A stretch of DNA of 64,000 nucleotides from Catellatospora sp. TT07R-123 (GCF_018327705.1 NZ_BNEM01000002.1:3720001-3784000); one strand, 5' to 3'. Shown: positions 34,490 to 44,552, counted from the stretch's first letter. Translations and numbers: made by a program. Notes: generated by a model from the sequence alone, not told the origin.

Positions 34490-34876
34490 TGGATTCCTTC
34501 CCTCGATTGGCCGGGGCAGCCCGGGTCTTCTTTCGACAGTGGCGGCCGGGCGGCCTCGGATACCCGTGGGTACTCATCGCGAGCCCTACGGGGGTTTTTG
34601 CGCAGTCTCGACGGTGTTCCCTCTCCGTCCAGAAGCGACGGCAGGACACCAGGAGCGTGCGATCAGGCTGCGGCAGGCGTAGACAGGGGGTGGACGGCCG
34701 TATTGTCAGGCAAACGTGTCCGTCTGAACCGAGCTCCGGTTGCGCCGCCCCGCACAAGATCGGGCGCTTCGCGGCTGTGCTGCCCTAGAGCGTAATCAAC
34801 GACTCAGACCAGCGGCAACACCGGGCTACTCGGCGTGTCTGAACTGCTGCAAAAGTCAGGTGATACGCCCCGGTTT
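34490..34876 (-). promoter_or_regulatory. rho leader and thrB-rho intergenic region
   Basis: 387 bases without a convincing gene between the thrB stop and the rho ATG. On the minus strand several promoter-like pieces are seen (e.g. TTGATT about 34802 with TAGGGC 34788-34783). A small dyad TACCC-GTG-GGTA lies near 34561-34571. Long leaders of rho genes mediate autogenous attenuation in other bacteria; that role is inferred here. Confidence 0.4.
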
Positions 34877-35779
34877 CTAACACGGGATCCTACCTTCGCA
34901 TACGACCGCCCCGCCAGCGTTCACGGCAATACTGTGGGACACCCAACTGCCGTCCGGCGTGAAATCGGACGGCAGGGCCGAGAGCACCAGTACGCTGGGC
35001 CCGGCCCCGCTGACCACGGCCGCCGCGCCGGCGGCGCGCAGCCGCGCGACCAGCTCGGCTGTCTGCGGCATGCCCGGGGCGCGGTAGTCCTGGTGGAGCC
35101 GGTCCTCGGTGGCCTCGTAGAGCAGCCCCGGCTCGGCCGTCAGCGCGTGCACCAGCAGCGCCGAGCGGCCCGCGTTGAACGCCGCGTCGGCGTGCGGCAC
35201 CTGCGGCGGCAGCGCCGCGCGGGCCTGCGCCGTGAAGCCCCGCACCGCGGGCACGAACACGGTGGGCCGCACCCCGGGGGCCACCGGCAGCGACACGGCC
35301 CGGGCGGCGTCGGCGCCGCCCCAGGCGATGGTGAATCCGCCCAACAGGCAGGGCGCGATGTTGTCGGGGTGGCCCTCGATGCGGCCGGCGATGCGCACCT
35401 CGTCGGCCCGGCTCAGGCGGCCGCCCGCCAGGGCGTTGGCCAGGGTCACCCCGGCCACGATCGCGGCGCTGGACGATCCCATGCCCCTGGCCTGCGGTAT
35501 CCGGTTGCGGCAGTGCAGGCCGAGGCCGGCGGGCTGGGCGCCCAGCTCGGCGAAGGTCTCCCGCATCGCGCGTACGACCAGGTGCGTGTCGTCGGCGGGC
35601 AACTCGCCGGCGCCCTCGCCCTCGACCGTCACGCTGGTCCTGCCGTCCTCGGTCACCCAGGCGGTGACCTCGTCGCACAGGTCCAGCGCCAGCCCCAGGG
35701 CGTCGAAGCCGGGGCCGAGGTTCGCGCTGGTCGCCGGGGCCAGCACCGTGCGGGCGCCCGGACCGAAGGTGATCGTCAC
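34877..35779 (-). CDS. thrB: homoserine kinase
   Basis: 300 residues of the GHMP kinase superfamily; phosphorylates homoserine for threonine synthesis. Motifs: VLAPATSANLGPGFDALGLAL, the ATP loop PQARGMGSSSAAIVAGV, GHPDNIAPCLLGGF, and AVVSGAGPSVLVLS. Start is GTG 35779 with TATATT six bases upstream (leaderless). Its usual neighbours hom and thrC are 3 kb away, separated by the MFS/SPFH group. Confidence 0.95.
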   Translation of the reverse strand: MTITFGPGARTVLAPATSANLGPGFDALGLALDLCDEVTAWVTEDGRTSVTVEGEGAGELPADDTHLVVRAMRETFAELGAQPAGLGLHCRNRIPQARGMGSSSAAIVAGVTLANALAGGRLSRADEVRIAGRIEGHPDNIAPCLLGGFTIAWGGADAARAVSLPVAPGVRPTVFVPAVRGFTAQARAALPPQVPHADAAFNAGRSALLVHALTAEPGLLYEATEDRLHQDYRAPGMPQTAELVARLRAAGAAAVVSGAGPSVLVLSALPSDFTPDGSWVSHSIAVNAGGAVVCEGRIPC

Positions 35780-35791
35780 GGGGTCAATATA
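35780..35791 (-). promoter_or_regulatory. leaderless -10 (TATATT) of thrB
   Basis: TATATT on the minus strand (35791-35786) with a six-base gap to GTG 35779 and no ribosome binding site. The best -10 match in the window. Confidence 0.7.
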
Positions 35792-35853
35792 GGTCTGCGG
35801 CGCTGGTCGCCCACCGGTACGGTGTGGCCGTTGTCCACCCCTCGGGAGATCCC

Positions 35854-36276
35854 ATGAACCTCGTCGACCCCGCCGAGCTCGCCTGGGCCGTGCCGGCCCT
35901 GTTCCTTCCGCTGGTGCTGCTGGTCGGCCTCGTGCTCGCGCTGGTCATGCGCAAGCGGCTGGGCGCCGTCGCCACCACTTTGATCCTCGCCGGCTGCGTG
36001 GTCGGCATCGTGCATTTCGGCTTCGCCTTCTGGTGGTCCTACTGGGGCGTGCGCATGGTCCTGTCGGCCACCTACCAGAGCGGCGGCTACCAGAACCACC
36101 TCATGACGATCCGCGTCGTCAGCACCCTGCTCTCCGTCAGCCAGGTGCTCTGGGTGTCGCTGCTGCTCGCGGGTGCCTTCGTCGGCCGCAGGAGGCCGCA
36201 GGCGGCGCCGGTCGATCCGGCCGCGCTGGCGCCGCGTCCGGGCGAGTCCGAGTGGACGGTGCCGCCCGTAGTCTGA
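35854..36276 (+). CDS. hypothetical membrane protein, four helices
   Basis: 140 residues from ATG 35854, with GGGAG upstream; TACGGT around 35817-35822 could be its -10. Four hydrophobic segments: AVPALFLPLVLLVGLVLALVM, VATTLILAGCVVGIVHFGFAF, the tryptophan-rich WWSYWGVRMVL, and VSTLLSVSQVLWVSLLLAGAF. It ends in a Pro-rich tail. No family is recognised. It is divergent from thrB and convergent with the small ribbon-helix-helix gene; only 20 bases separate the latter stops. Confidence 0.7.
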   Translation: MNLVDPAELAWAVPALFLPLVLLVGLVLALVMRKRLGAVATTLILAGCVVGIVHFGFAFWWSYWGVRMVLSATYQSGGYQNHLMTIRVVSTLLSVSQVLWVSLLLAGAFVGRRRPQAAPVDPAALAPRPGESEWTVPPVV

Positions 36277-36296
36277 GCACCGTCCACTTCGGCCTG

Positions 36297-36488
36297 TCAG
36301 TCTTCGGACTCGTCGTCCTCGACGGTGGCGGTGGGGCGGTCGACCGGCCGCCCCACCGACTTCAGCGCGGCGCGCAGCGCGTACTCGATCTGCGCGTTGA
36401 CGCTGCGCAGGTCGTCGGCGGCCCAGCGGGCGATGGCGTCGTGGACCGCCGGATCCAGCCGCAGCAGCAGCTTCTTGCGCTCAGCCAC
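36297..36488 (-). CDS. small Arc/CopG-like ribbon-helix-helix protein
   Basis: 63 residues from GTG 36488: the beta strand KKLLLRLDPAVHDAIARWA followed by two helices with LRSVNAQIEYALRAALK, the Arc-like pattern in which a short strand binds DNA as a dimer. An acidic tail (VEDDESED) ends it. It follows the SPFH gene by ten bases and is surely co-transcribed. This SPFH plus Arc-like pair recurs in actinobacteria; the protein may autoregulate the pair or act as an antitoxin-like repressor, though no toxin is adjacent. Confidence 0.8.
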   Translation of the reverse strand: MAERKKLLLRLDPAVHDAIARWAADDLRSVNAQIEYALRAALKSVGRPVDRPTATVEDDESED

Positions 36489-36498
36489 CGCGTCGTCC

Positions 36499-37362
36499 TC
36501 AGTAGAGGGTGCCCGCGTTGACGACCGGCTGTGCGGCGCGGTCGCCGCACAGGACCACCAGCAGGTTGGACACCATCTGCGCCTTGCGCTCCTCGTCCAG
36601 CTCGACGACACCCTGCTCGCGCAGCTGCTCCAGCGCGCCGGAGACCATCCCCACGGCTCCCTCCACAATGGTCGCGCGGGCGGCCACGATCGCCTGCGCC
36701 TGCTGGCGGGCGAGCATCGCCTGAGCGATCTCCGCAGCATAGGCCAGATGCGTGATCCGCGACTCCACCACCTCGACCCCGGCCAGGGCGACGCGCTCGC
36801 GCAGCTCGGCGGTCAGCTCGTCGCTGACGGCGGCGCTGTCGCGCAGGCTGGTGCGGTCGGTGCCGTGCGCCTCGTACGGGTAGCTGGTGGCCAGGTGCCG
36901 CACCGCGGTCTCGGCCTGCACCTCGACGAAGTTCACGAAGTCGTCGACGGCGAACTTCGCCGCGTACGTGTCCACCACGCGCCACACCACCACGGCGGCG
37001 ATCTCGACGGGGTTGCCGTCGGCGTCGGAGACCTTGAGACGGTTGGACTCGAAGTTGCGGACCCGCTTGGAGATCTTGGTCTTCTCCGTCAGCGGCCAGG
37101 TCCAGTGGAACCCGGGCGTGTCGATCGTCCCCGCGTAGCTGCCGAAGAACTGGATCAGCCGGGCGTCGTTCGGGCTGATCACGATGAATCCCGTGCAGAC
37201 CAGGGTGATCAGCAGCGCCGCGGCCACCGCGGTGATGCCGATGACGGCGTCACCGCCCGGCTTGTCGGCGTACACCGCGACGACCGTGATCGTGGCCGCC
37301 AGCATCGCCAGCGCCACCAGTACGAGCAGGAACCCGGAGACCCGGAACGCCCGCTTCTGCAT
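36499..37362 (-). CDS. SPFH/band 7 domain membrane protein
   Basis: 287 residues. Two N-terminal membrane helices ([21 protein letters not shown] and [21 protein letters not shown]) and then the SPFH domain: [57 protein letters not shown] split over two strands, and a coiled-coil flotillin-like region rich in Ala/Glu ([20 protein letters not shown]). Such proteins scaffold membrane microdomains and quality control. GGGGGAGG precedes ATG 37362. It heads a two-gene unit with the Arc-like gene. Confidence 0.9.
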   Translation of the reverse strand: MQKRAFRVSGFLLVLVALAMLAATITVVAVYADKPGGDAVIGITAVAAALLITLVCTGFIVISPNDARLIQFFGSYAGTIDTPGFHWTWPLTEKTKISKRVRNFESNRLKVSDADGNPVEIAAVVVWRVVDTYAAKFAVDDFVNFVEVQAETAVRHLATSYPYEAHGTDRTSLRDSAAVSDELTAELRERVALAGVEVVESRITHLAYAAEIAQAMLARQQAQAIVAARATIVEGAVGMVSGALEQLREQGVVELDEERKAQMVSNLLVVLCGDRAAQPVVNAGTLY

Positions 37363-37385
37363 GACCCGCCTCCCCCAATATCGAA

Positions 37386-37395
37386 GTGATATCAC
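37386..37395. promoter_or_regulatory. palindrome upstream of SPFH gene
   Basis: GTGATATCAC is a perfect 10-bp palindrome, and it overlaps a second dyad ATATC-N5-GATAT (about 37379-37393) in the SPFH leader/promoter. PadR- or ribbon-helix-helix-type operators look like this; binding by the co-encoded Arc-like protein is a testable guess. Confidence 0.4.
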
Positions 37396-37444
37396 CACGC
37401 TAGCACCCCCTCCCCAATCCGCGCACGGGGGCGGCGCTGTGGCA

Positions 37445-37504
37445 GCAGTTTCGGGGAAACTGCTGGAATCTCGGGGCCCGTTCCTGCACTTTCCCCGAAA
37501 CTGC
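37445..37504. repeat. palindrome family B, copy 1
   Basis: 24-base arms (37445-37468 and 37481-37504; 22 of 24 paired) with the core TTTCGGGGAAA / TTTCCCCGAAA. A second copy is at 54281-54332. It lies between the MFS stop and the SPFH gene. Confidence 0.8.
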
Positions 37505-37556
37505 ACGAACCCCGCCCGAGGTGTCGGGCGGGGTTCGGCGAGCGGGGCAGGGTGGG

Positions 37557-38783
37557 TCAGTCGGCGACGGCCAGGGCGGGGCCGGCCGTGACGTGGCGGG
37601 GCAGGCGGCGGGTGACCAGGCGCCAGCCGACGGCGTACAGCAGCGTGGTGGTGGCGCAGCAGGCGATCAGCAGCCGCACGTCCACCGAGTCCACGAAGAA
37701 GCCCACGGTCAGCTGCGACACCGTCACCGCCAGCATGGCGATCATCTGGTCGCTGGCGCCGACCCGGCCGCGCAGTTCGTCGGGCACCTCCTGGGCCAGG
37801 GCGTAGTTCGACATCACCCAGTTGCCGCCGCCCGCCGCGTGCGCGACGAAGATGCCCGCGAGCACCAGCGGGAACCAGGTCGCCATCGACACCCCGAGGT
37901 AGGCCAGCCCGTACGTCGACATGGAGATGGCCAGGGCCGGGAACAGCCAGTGCGGGCGGGCCAGGGCGGCGCGGAAGACGAACGGGCCGACCAGGCTGCC
38001 CAGCCCCCGGATCGCGAACATCAGGCCCAGCCCGCGCGGCCCGACCCCGAACGCCATGGCCAGCACCGGGAACGTGGCCAGCAGGCCGTTGCCCACGCCG
38101 ACGGCCGACTTGACGGTCACCAGCGCCAGCAGGCGCGGCTCGCGGCGCAGGAAGCGGTTCGCCTCGGCGATCGCCGCGAAGGCCGGCCGCTGCTCGGCCC
38201 GGCCCGGCAGCTGCGTCGGGCGGTGGATGCCCGAGGTGAGCAGGGCGGCGCCGACCAGGCCGACCGCGACCAGCCCGAAGCACGCGTACGGGCTCAGCCA
38301 GGCGCTGACCACGCCGCCCATCGAGGAGGCCAGCACCGTGACCGTGCCCCAGGCGGAACCGTGCACCGCCATCGCGGGCGACAGGTCGCTGCGGTCGACC
38401 AGGTTCGGCATGGCCGCGTTGGCGGCCGGGGTGTAGAAGGCCTTCGCCCCCGACAGCGCCGCCACCGACACCAGCGCGATCGGGCCCGCCCAGGGCCCGT
38501 GCACCAGGAACAGGCCGACCACGGCGATCAGGGCGGACAGGTTGGAGGTGATGAGGATGCGCTTGCGGTCGAACCGGTCCGCGATCGTCCCCGCGTACGG
38601 CAGCAGCAGCGCGACCGTGCCGGTCTCGGCCGCCAGCGCCAGGCCGCCCCACAGCCCCTGCCCCGTCTTCTCGTTGAGCAGCAGCAACAGGGGGACCATG
38701 ACGAACCAGTCCGCGCCGAAGACGATCAGCTCGGCCAGGAACAGCCGCCGGAAGTCACGGTTACGCGTAAGGACCCGAAGCAC
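37557..38783 (-). CDS. MFS transporter
   Basis: 408 residues from GTG 38783, twelve predicted helices. The loop-2/3 motif is GTIADRFDRKRILI, a clear major-facilitator signature, and the first lines NRDFRRLFLAELIVFGADW are typical of the TMEM175-unrelated enterobactin/macrolide exporter-like MFS proteins. The central loop (TQLPGRAEQRPAFAAIAEAN) separates the two bundles. It is likely a drug or metabolite efflux pump; substrate unknown. GTG 38783 is preferred to upstream starts since TACGGT is exactly six bases before it. Confidence 0.88.
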   Translation of the reverse strand: MLRVLTRNRDFRRLFLAELIVFGADWFVMVPLLLLLNEKTGQGLWGGLALAAETGTVALLLPYAGTIADRFDRKRILITSNLSALIAVVGLFLVHGPWAGPIALVSVAALSGAKAFYTPAANAAMPNLVDRSDLSPAMAVHGSAWGTVTVLASSMGGVVSAWLSPYACFGLVAVGLVGAALLTSGIHRPTQLPGRAEQRPAFAAIAEANRFLRREPRLLALVTVKSAVGVGNGLLATFPVLAMAFGVGPRGLGLMFAIRGLGSLVGPFVFRAALARPHWLFPALAISMSTYGLAYLGVSMATWFPLVLAGIFVAHAAGGGNWVMSNYALAQEVPDELRGRVGASDQMIAMLAVTVSQLTVGFFVDSVDVRLLIACCATTTLLYAVGWRLVTRRLPRHVTAGPALAVAD

Positions 38784-38795
38784 AGAGGCACCGTA
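38784..38795 (-). promoter_or_regulatory. leaderless -10 (TACGGT) of MFS gene
   Basis: TACGGT on the minus strand (38795-38790) and six bases to GTG 38783. It decides the start among three in-frame candidates. Confidence 0.6.
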
Positions 38796-38897
38796 CACCT
38801 GGGATGATCCGGGGTGTCGGCACCCGCCCATGTTTTCCACCACATACGCCGACCGCCGCCTACCCGGAGCGGGTGGCGGCGGCGGGCGTGGTGCGGC

Positions 38898-39947
38898 TCA
38901 GGCGAGGTTGAGTTCGCGGGCGGCGGCCAGCGGGTCGTTGCCGATGGTGGTCGGCGCCGGAGCCGTCGAGATGGCCCACTCGGGGTCCTTGAGGCCGTGG
39001 CCGGTGACGGTGCAGACGATCCGCGAGCCGGCCGGGACCTTGCCCGCGGCGGCGCTCTGGAGCAGACCCGCGACGCTGGCCGCCGAGCCGAGCTCGACGA
39101 AGACGCCCACCTCGCGGGCGAGCAGCCGGTATGCCGAGAGGATCTCGCGGTCGGTGACCGCCTCGATCAGGCCGTTGGACTGGTCGCGGGCGTCGAGGGC
39201 CTTGGTCCACGAGGCCGGGTTGCCGATGCGGATCGCCGTCGCGATCGTGGACGGGTTGGCCACCACGGCGCCGTCGACGATCGGGGCGGAACCGGCAGCC
39301 TGGAAGCCGTACATCCGGGGGGTGTGCGTGGCGTTGCCCGCCGTCGCGTCCTCCTGGTAGCCCATCCAGTACGCGCTGATGTTGCCCGCGTTGCCGACCG
39401 GCAGGCAGTGGATGTCCGGCGCGTCGCCCAGCGCCTCGACGATCTCGAACGCGGCGGTCTTCTGGCCGTGCAGCCGGTCGATGTTGACCGAGTTGACCAG
39501 CGCCACCGGGTAGTCCTGGGCCAGCTTGGCGGCCATGCTCAGGCAGTCGTCGAAGTTGCCGCTGACCTGGAGCAGCTTCGCGCCGTGCACGAGGGCCTGG
39601 GCCAGCTTGCCCAGTGCGATCTTGCCCTGCGGCACGAGGACGGCGCAGGTGATGCCCGCGCGCGCGGCGTACGCGGCGGCGCTGGCGGAGGTGTTGCCGG
39701 TCGAGGCGCAGATGATCGCCTTCGCGCCCTCCTCGACCGCCTTGGAGACCGCCAGGGTCATGCCGCGGTCCTTGAAGGAGCCGGTCGGGTTGGCGCCCTC
39801 GACCTTCAGGTAGACGTCACAGCCGGTGCGGTCGGACAGCACCGGTGCCGGGACCAGGGGCGTGTTGCCCTCGTGCAGCGTGATCACGGGCGTCTTCTCT
39901 GACACCGGCAACCGGTCGCGATACTGCTCGATCAATCCACGCCACAT
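38898..39947 (-). CDS. thrC: threonine synthase
   Basis: 349 residues, PLP-dependent; converts O-phosphohomoserine to threonine. The cofactor lysine lies in [15 protein letters not shown], the phosphate-binding loop in [17 protein letters not shown], and [15 protein letters not shown] is conserved. ATG 39947 ([13 protein letters not shown]) is preferred because GGGGG lies six bases upstream; ATG 39971 is also in frame. It follows hom with a 165-base gap that contains a small dyad (CTGGGT/ACCCAG near 40006) and probably a separate promoter. Confidence 0.95.
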   Translation of the reverse strand: MWRGLIEQYRDRLPVSEKTPVITLHEGNTPLVPAPVLSDRTGCDVYLKVEGANPTGSFKDRGMTLAVSKAVEEGAKAIICASTGNTSASAAAYAARAGITCAVLVPQGKIALGKLAQALVHGAKLLQVSGNFDDCLSMAAKLAQDYPVALVNSVNIDRLHGQKTAAFEIVEALGDAPDIHCLPVGNAGNISAYWMGYQEDATAGNATHTPRMYGFQAAGSAPIVDGAVVANPSTIATAIRIGNPASWTKALDARDQSNGLIEAVTDREILSAYRLLAREVGVFVELGSAASVAGLLQSAAAGKVPAGSRIVCTVTGHGLKDPEWAISTAPAPTTIGNDPLAAARELNLA

Positions 39948-40112
39948 GCTGGCCCCCTTACCGACGGTCATCGGCTACCTTGCCCGTTCAACGGCCCACC
40001 CACCACCTGGGTTCCACCCAGCGGGACATGAATCCCACCGGCAGGCAGAGCCCGGACAACACCGCCATGGTACGAGCGCCCCCGGCCCCTCTCCCCCGCC
40101 GCCCCGTGCGGG

Positions 40113-41399
40113 TTAGAACTCGACGCGGAGGAGGCTGGCTACGGCGCGGACGAAGTCGAGGGTGCGCAGTTCGGAGACGGTGGCCGAGAGGGCGGCGTCG
40201 GGGGCCGAGTGGGTGACGATGACCAGGATGGCCTCGTCGCCCCGGCCGGACTGGTTGACCGTGGCGATGGAGACGCCGTGCTTGGCGAAGACCCCGGCGA
40301 CGGCGGCGAGCACACCCGCGCGGTCCTCGACGTCCAGCGACACGTGGTAGCGGGTGCGCACCTCGCCCATCGGGCGCACCGGCAGGTCGGCGTAGGCGGA
40401 CTCGCTCGCGGCGCGTACGCCCGCGAGGCGGTTGCGGCCCACCGCGACCAGGTCGCCCAGCACCGCGCTGGCGGTCGGGGCGCCACCGGCGCCGCGGCCG
40501 TAGAACATCAGCTGCCCGGCCGCGTCGGCCTCGACGAAGACCGCGTTGAACGACTCGTTGACCCCGGCCAGCGGGTGGGTCCGCGGGATCATCGCCGGGT
40601 GCACGCGCACGCTGACGCCGCCGTCGACGGTGCGGGTGGCGATGCACAGCAGCTTGATCACGCAGCCCATGGCCTTGGCGCTGGCCACGTCGGCCGCGCT
40701 GACCTCGGTGATGCCCTCGCGGTAGACGTCGGCGGCGCGCACCCGGGTGTGGAACGCGAGGCTGGCCAGGATCGCCGCCTTGGCGGCGGCGTCGAAGCCC
40801 TCGACGTCGGCGGTCGGGTCGGCCTCGGCATACCCGAGGGCGGTGGCCTCTTCGAGGGCCTCGTTGAACCCGGCGCCGGTGCTGTCCATCGCGGACAGGA
40901 TGAAGTTGGTGGTGCCGTTGACGATGCCGGTGACCTGCATGATGCGGTCGCCGTGCAGCGACTCGCGCAGCGGGCGCAGCAGCGGGATGGCCCCGGCGAC
41001 GGCAGCCTCGTAGTACAGGTCGGCGCCGCCCTCGGCGGCGGCGTCGTGCAGGCTGCCGCCGTCCTCGGCCAGCAGGGCCTTGTTGCCGGTGATGACGCTC
41101 TTGCCGGCGCGCAGCGCCTCGACCAGCCAGGTGCGCGCGGGCTCGATGCCGCCGACGACCTCGATCACCACGTCGACGTCGTCGCGCTTGACCAGGCCCA
41201 GCGCGTCCGTGGTGAACAGGCTCGGGTCGACCGGCAGCCCGGCCCGGTCGCGCCCGCCCCGGCGCACGGCGATGCCGACCAGCTCGATCGGCGCGCCGAT
41301 GCGCGCCGTCAGGTCGGCGGCCTGCTCGTGCAGCAGCCTCACGACCTCCGAGCCGACCGCGCCACACCCCAGCAGCGCCACCTTGAGCGAGTCAGCCAC
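40113..41399 (-). CDS. hom: homoserine dehydrogenase
   Basis: 428 residues. NAD(P) site VALLGCGAVGSEVVRLLHEQ; catalytic domain with VVGGIEPARTWLVEAL, TGNKALLAEDG, VTGIVNGTTNFILSAM, EADPTADVEGFDAAAK. The C-terminal ACT domain (TRYHVSLDVEDRAGVLAAVAG) mediates threonine feedback inhibition. It reduces aspartate semialdehyde to homoserine. Lies 40 bases after lysA, in the standard argS-lysA-hom order. Confidence 0.97.
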   Translation of the reverse strand: MADSLKVALLGCGAVGSEVVRLLHEQAADLTARIGAPIELVGIAVRRGGRDRAGLPVDPSLFTTDALGLVKRDDVDVVIEVVGGIEPARTWLVEALRAGKSVITGNKALLAEDGGSLHDAAAEGGADLYYEAAVAGAIPLLRPLRESLHGDRIMQVTGIVNGTTNFILSAMDSTGAGFNEALEEATALGYAEADPTADVEGFDAAAKAAILASLAFHTRVRAADVYREGITEVSAADVASAKAMGCVIKLLCIATRTVDGGVSVRVHPAMIPRTHPLAGVNESFNAVFVEADAAGQLMFYGRGAGGAPTASAVLGDLVAVGRNRLAGVRAASESAYADLPVRPMGEVRTRYHVSLDVEDRAGVLAAVAGVFAKHGVSIATVNQSGRGDEAILVIVTHSAPDAALSATVSELRTLDFVRAVASLLRVEF

Positions 41400-41438
41400 T
41401 TCGTCTCCCCGATGCGATCCGGCAGGGGGCGGCGCCCC

Positions 41439-42824
41439 CTAGCCCACGTCCAACGCCAGGAGATCGTCCTCGGTCTCCCGGCGCACGATCACCCGTGCCT
41501 GCCCGTCCCGTACGGCCACCACCGGCGGCCGCGGGACGTGGTTGTAGTTGCTCGCCATGCTCCGGCAGTAGGCACCGGTCCCCGGCACCGCAATAAGATC
41601 TCCGGGCTTCACGTCGGCGGGCAGGAATTCATCCTTCACCACCACGTCCCCGGCTTCACAATGTTTTCCCACCACGCGGGCGAGAATCGGCTCCGCCTGT
41701 GACGAGCGTGACGCGAGCGTCGCGCTGTACGACGCGTCGTACAGCGCGGCGCGGATGTTGTCGCTCATGCCGCCGTCCACGCTCACGTAGGTGCGCAGCC
41801 CGTCGAGCGGCTTGACCGTGCCCACCTCGTACAGGGTGAAGGTGGACGGGCCGACGATGGCGCGGCCCGGCTCGATGGACAGGTGCGGCTGGGCGATGCC
41901 CAGGCCCCGGCACTCGCCCTCGACGATCTTGAACATGCGCTGGGCCAGGTCGGCCGCCGGCTGCGGGTCGTCCTGGCTGGTGTACGCGATGCCGAAGCCG
42001 CCGCCGAGGTCCAGCTCGGGCAGCTCGGCGCCCAGCTCCTCCAGGATGCGCTGCTGGAGCGACAGCACCCGGCGCGCGCTGACCTCGAACCCGGAGGTGT
42101 CGAAGATCTGCGAGCCGATGTGCGAGTGCAGCCCGCGCAGCTCCAGCACGTCGTCGGCCAGGATGCGCCGGGCCGCCTCGAACGCCCGGCCGCCGGCCAG
42201 CGAGAAGCCGAACTTCTGGTCCTCGTGCGCGGTCGCGATGAACTCGTGCGTGTGCGCCTCGACGCCGACCGTCACCCGGATCATCACCGCGGGGCGTACG
42301 CCGAACTCGCGCGCCAGCGCGCTCAGCCGGTCGATCTCGTCGAACGAGTCGACCACGATCCGGCCCACCCCGGCGCGCAGCGCCCGGGTCAGCTCGCCGA
42401 CCGACTTGTTGTTGCCGTGCAGCCCGATCCGCGCCGGGTCCATGCCCGCCGACAGCGCGGTGGCCAGCTCGCCGCCGCTGCACACGTCGAGGCTGAGCCC
42501 CTCCTCGACCAGGATGCGCACGACCGCCCGGCACAGGAACGCCTTGCCCGCGTAGTACACCTCGGCCCCGGCGAACGCGTCGCGGAAGGCGCGGCACCGG
42601 GCCCGGAAGTCCTCCTCGTCGAGGAGGTACGCCGGGGTGCCGAACTCGGCCGCCAGCTCGGCCACGCTGCGCCCGCCGACGTGCAGCACGCCCGCGTCGT
42701 CCTTGCGCGCCGTACGCGGCCACAGCGGCTCCAGCAGCGCGTTGACGTCGACGGGGGTGCGCAGCCAGGTCGGGCCGGTGTGCCCGATCTCTCCGTGCAG
42801 GGCACCGGCCTCGTGAGCTCTCAT
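41439..42824 (-). CDS. lysA: diaminopimelate decarboxylase
   Basis: 461 residues, fold-type III PLP enzyme; last step of lysine synthesis from meso-DAP. PLP lysine in EVYYAGKAFLCRAV, then LDVCSGGELATALSAG, HGNNKSVGEL, LHSHIGSQIFD, LDLGGGFGIAYTSQDDP, EPGRAIVGPSTFTLYEVGTV and the Cys of the active site in KHCEAGDVV. Complete. It begins ten bases after the argS stop. Confidence 0.97.
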   Translation of the reverse strand: MRAHEAGALHGEIGHTGPTWLRTPVDVNALLEPLWPRTARKDDAGVLHVGGRSVAELAAEFGTPAYLLDEEDFRARCRAFRDAFAGAEVYYAGKAFLCRAVVRILVEEGLSLDVCSGGELATALSAGMDPARIGLHGNNKSVGELTRALRAGVGRIVVDSFDEIDRLSALAREFGVRPAVMIRVTVGVEAHTHEFIATAHEDQKFGFSLAGGRAFEAARRILADDVLELRGLHSHIGSQIFDTSGFEVSARRVLSLQQRILEELGAELPELDLGGGFGIAYTSQDDPQPAADLAQRMFKIVEGECRGLGIAQPHLSIEPGRAIVGPSTFTLYEVGTVKPLDGLRTYVSVDGGMSDNIRAALYDASYSATLASRSSQAEPILARVVGKHCEAGDVVVKDEFLPADVKPGDLIAVPGTGAYCRSMASNYNHVPRPPVVAVRDGQARVIVRRETEDDLLALDVG

Positions 42825-42834
42825 GGTCTGGCCG

Positions 42835-44481
42835 TCACATCCGTTCGGGGGCGGTCACGCCGAGCAGCCCGAGGCCGTTGGCGATGACGATGCGGGTGGC
42901 GTCGTTGAGCCAGAGCCGGGCGACGTTGACAGGCTCGATGGGCGCGTCTCCCATCGGGGTGACGCGGCACTCGTCGTAGAAGCGGTGGAACGCGCGGGCC
43001 ACGTTCTGTTCGAGGTAGTGCGCGATGCGGTGCGGCTCGCGCAGCTCGGCGGCGGTGGCGACCACACCGGGGAAGTCGCCGAGCGCCTTGACCAGCTCCA
43101 GCTCCTTCGGGTGCGACAGCAGCGCCGGGTCGAACTCGGCGGAGTCGCGGGTCAGGCCCGCGTCGGCGGCCTGCCGGGCCACCCCGGCGGTACGCGCGGC
43201 GACGTACTGCACGTAGTAGATCGGGTTCTCGTTCGACGCCCGGGTCCACAGGTCCACGTCGATGTCGATCGGCGAGTCGATGCTGAACCGGCCCAGCGCG
43301 TACCGCGACGCGTCCACGCCGATCGCCTCGACCAGGTCCTCCATCGTCACGACGGTGCCCGCGCGCTTGCTCATCCGCACCGGGGCGCCGTCGCGGACCA
43401 GGTTCACCATCTGGCCGATCAGAATCTCCAGGTTGGTGTCCGGGTCGTCGCCGAAGCAGGCGGACATGGCGCGCATGCGGCCGACGTATCCGTGGTGGTC
43501 GGCGCCCAGCATCATCACGACGAGGTCGGCGCCGCGCTCGCGCTTGTCCAGGTAGTAGGCGCAGTCGGCGGCGAAGTAGGTCCAGTCGCCGTCGCTCTTG
43601 CGCAGCACCCGGTCCTTGTCGTCGCCGAAGTCGGTGGTGCGCAGCCAGGTCGCGCCGTCGGCGTCGTAGACGTGGCCCTGCTCGCGCAGCCGGGCCAGGG
43701 CGAGGTCGAGCTCGCCCTTGTCGTGCAGGTCCTTCTCGTTGAAGTACACGTCGAAGGTGGTGCCGAACTCGGCCAGCGACGACTTGATCTGCGCGAACAT
43801 CAGCTCGACGCCCTCGACCCGGAACGTCTCGACGTCGTCGGCGCCGGGGTGCGCGGCCGTGATCTGCGCCGCGATCTCGGCGATGTACGCGCCGCCGTAC
43901 CCGTCCTCCGGGGTCTGCTCGCCCCGCGCCGCGGCCAGCAGCGACCGGGCGAACCGGTCGATCTGCGCACCGGCGTCGTTGAAGTAGTACTCGGTGGTGA
44001 CCTGGGCGCCCGCCGCCTTCAGCAGCCGCGCGAGCGCGTCGCCGACCGCGGCCCAGCGGACCCCGCCCAGGTGGATCGGGCCGGTCGGGTTCGCCGAGAC
44101 GAACTCCAGGTTGAGGTTCTGGGCGCTCAGGGCGGTGCCCCGCCCGTACTCGGCACCCAGGGTGACCACCTGCCGGGCCAGCTCGCCCGCTGCCGCGGCG
44201 TCGACCCGGATGTTCAGGAAGCCCGGTCCGGCGATCTCCACCGAAGCGATACCTGTGACTTTGCTGAGTTCCTCGGCCAGGGCCGCGGCCAGGTCACGGG
44301 GGTTCGCGCCGACTTTCTTGGCGACCCGAAGAGCCAGGTTGGTGGCGTAATCGCCGTGCTCCGGGTTGCGCGGACGCTCCACCGTCGCCGCCGCCGGCAG
44401 CGCCGACAGATCGAGACCACGGGCCGTGAAGACGGCCCTGGCGGCGGAGAGAACAGCGTCGGCAAGATTCGCGGGAGTCAC
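42835..44481 (-). CDS. argS: arginyl-tRNA synthetase
   Basis: 548 residues, class I synthetase. The N-terminal Add1 domain ends before the HIGH-type motif [30 protein letters not shown] and the KMSKS equivalent [16 protein letters not shown] are present, and the C-terminal DALR helical bundle ([20 protein letters not shown]) binds the anticodon. The GTG start at 44481 has TAGCAT six bases upstream. argS leads the minus-strand core series, and a tRNA-Arg gene lies 1.8 kb away. Confidence 0.97.
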   Translation of the reverse strand: MTPANLADAVLSAARAVFTARGLDLSALPAAATVERPRNPEHGDYATNLALRVAKKVGANPRDLAAALAEELSKVTGIASVEIAGPGFLNIRVDAAAAGELARQVVTLGAEYGRGTALSAQNLNLEFVSANPTGPIHLGGVRWAAVGDALARLLKAAGAQVTTEYYFNDAGAQIDRFARSLLAAARGEQTPEDGYGGAYIAEIAAQITAAHPGADDVETFRVEGVELMFAQIKSSLAEFGTTFDVYFNEKDLHDKGELDLALARLREQGHVYDADGATWLRTTDFGDDKDRVLRKSDGDWTYFAADCAYYLDKRERGADLVVMMLGADHHGYVGRMRAMSACFGDDPDTNLEILIGQMVNLVRDGAPVRMSKRAGTVVTMEDLVEAIGVDASRYALGRFSIDSPIDIDVDLWTRASNENPIYYVQYVAARTAGVARQAADAGLTRDSAEFDPALLSHPKELELVKALGDFPGVVATAAELREPHRIAHYLEQNVARAFHRFYDECRVTPMGDAPIEPVNVARLWLNDATRIVIANGLGLLGVTAPERM

Positions 44482-44505
44482 CTGGCCATGCTAACCGGGT
44501 AGACT
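44482..44505. promoter_or_regulatory. divergent -10 elements for argS and the DUF3105 gene
   Basis: On the minus strand TAGCAT (44493-44488) is six bases from the argS GTG, giving a leaderless transcript. On the plus strand TAGACT (44500-44505) is a likely -10 for the DUF3105 gene, whose transcript would then have a leader of about 40 bases. Confidence 0.6.
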
Positions 44506-44552
44506 TCGGCCCTCTGCGTCCCACCACATGGCGGGCGCGCCCACCCCTCGAT

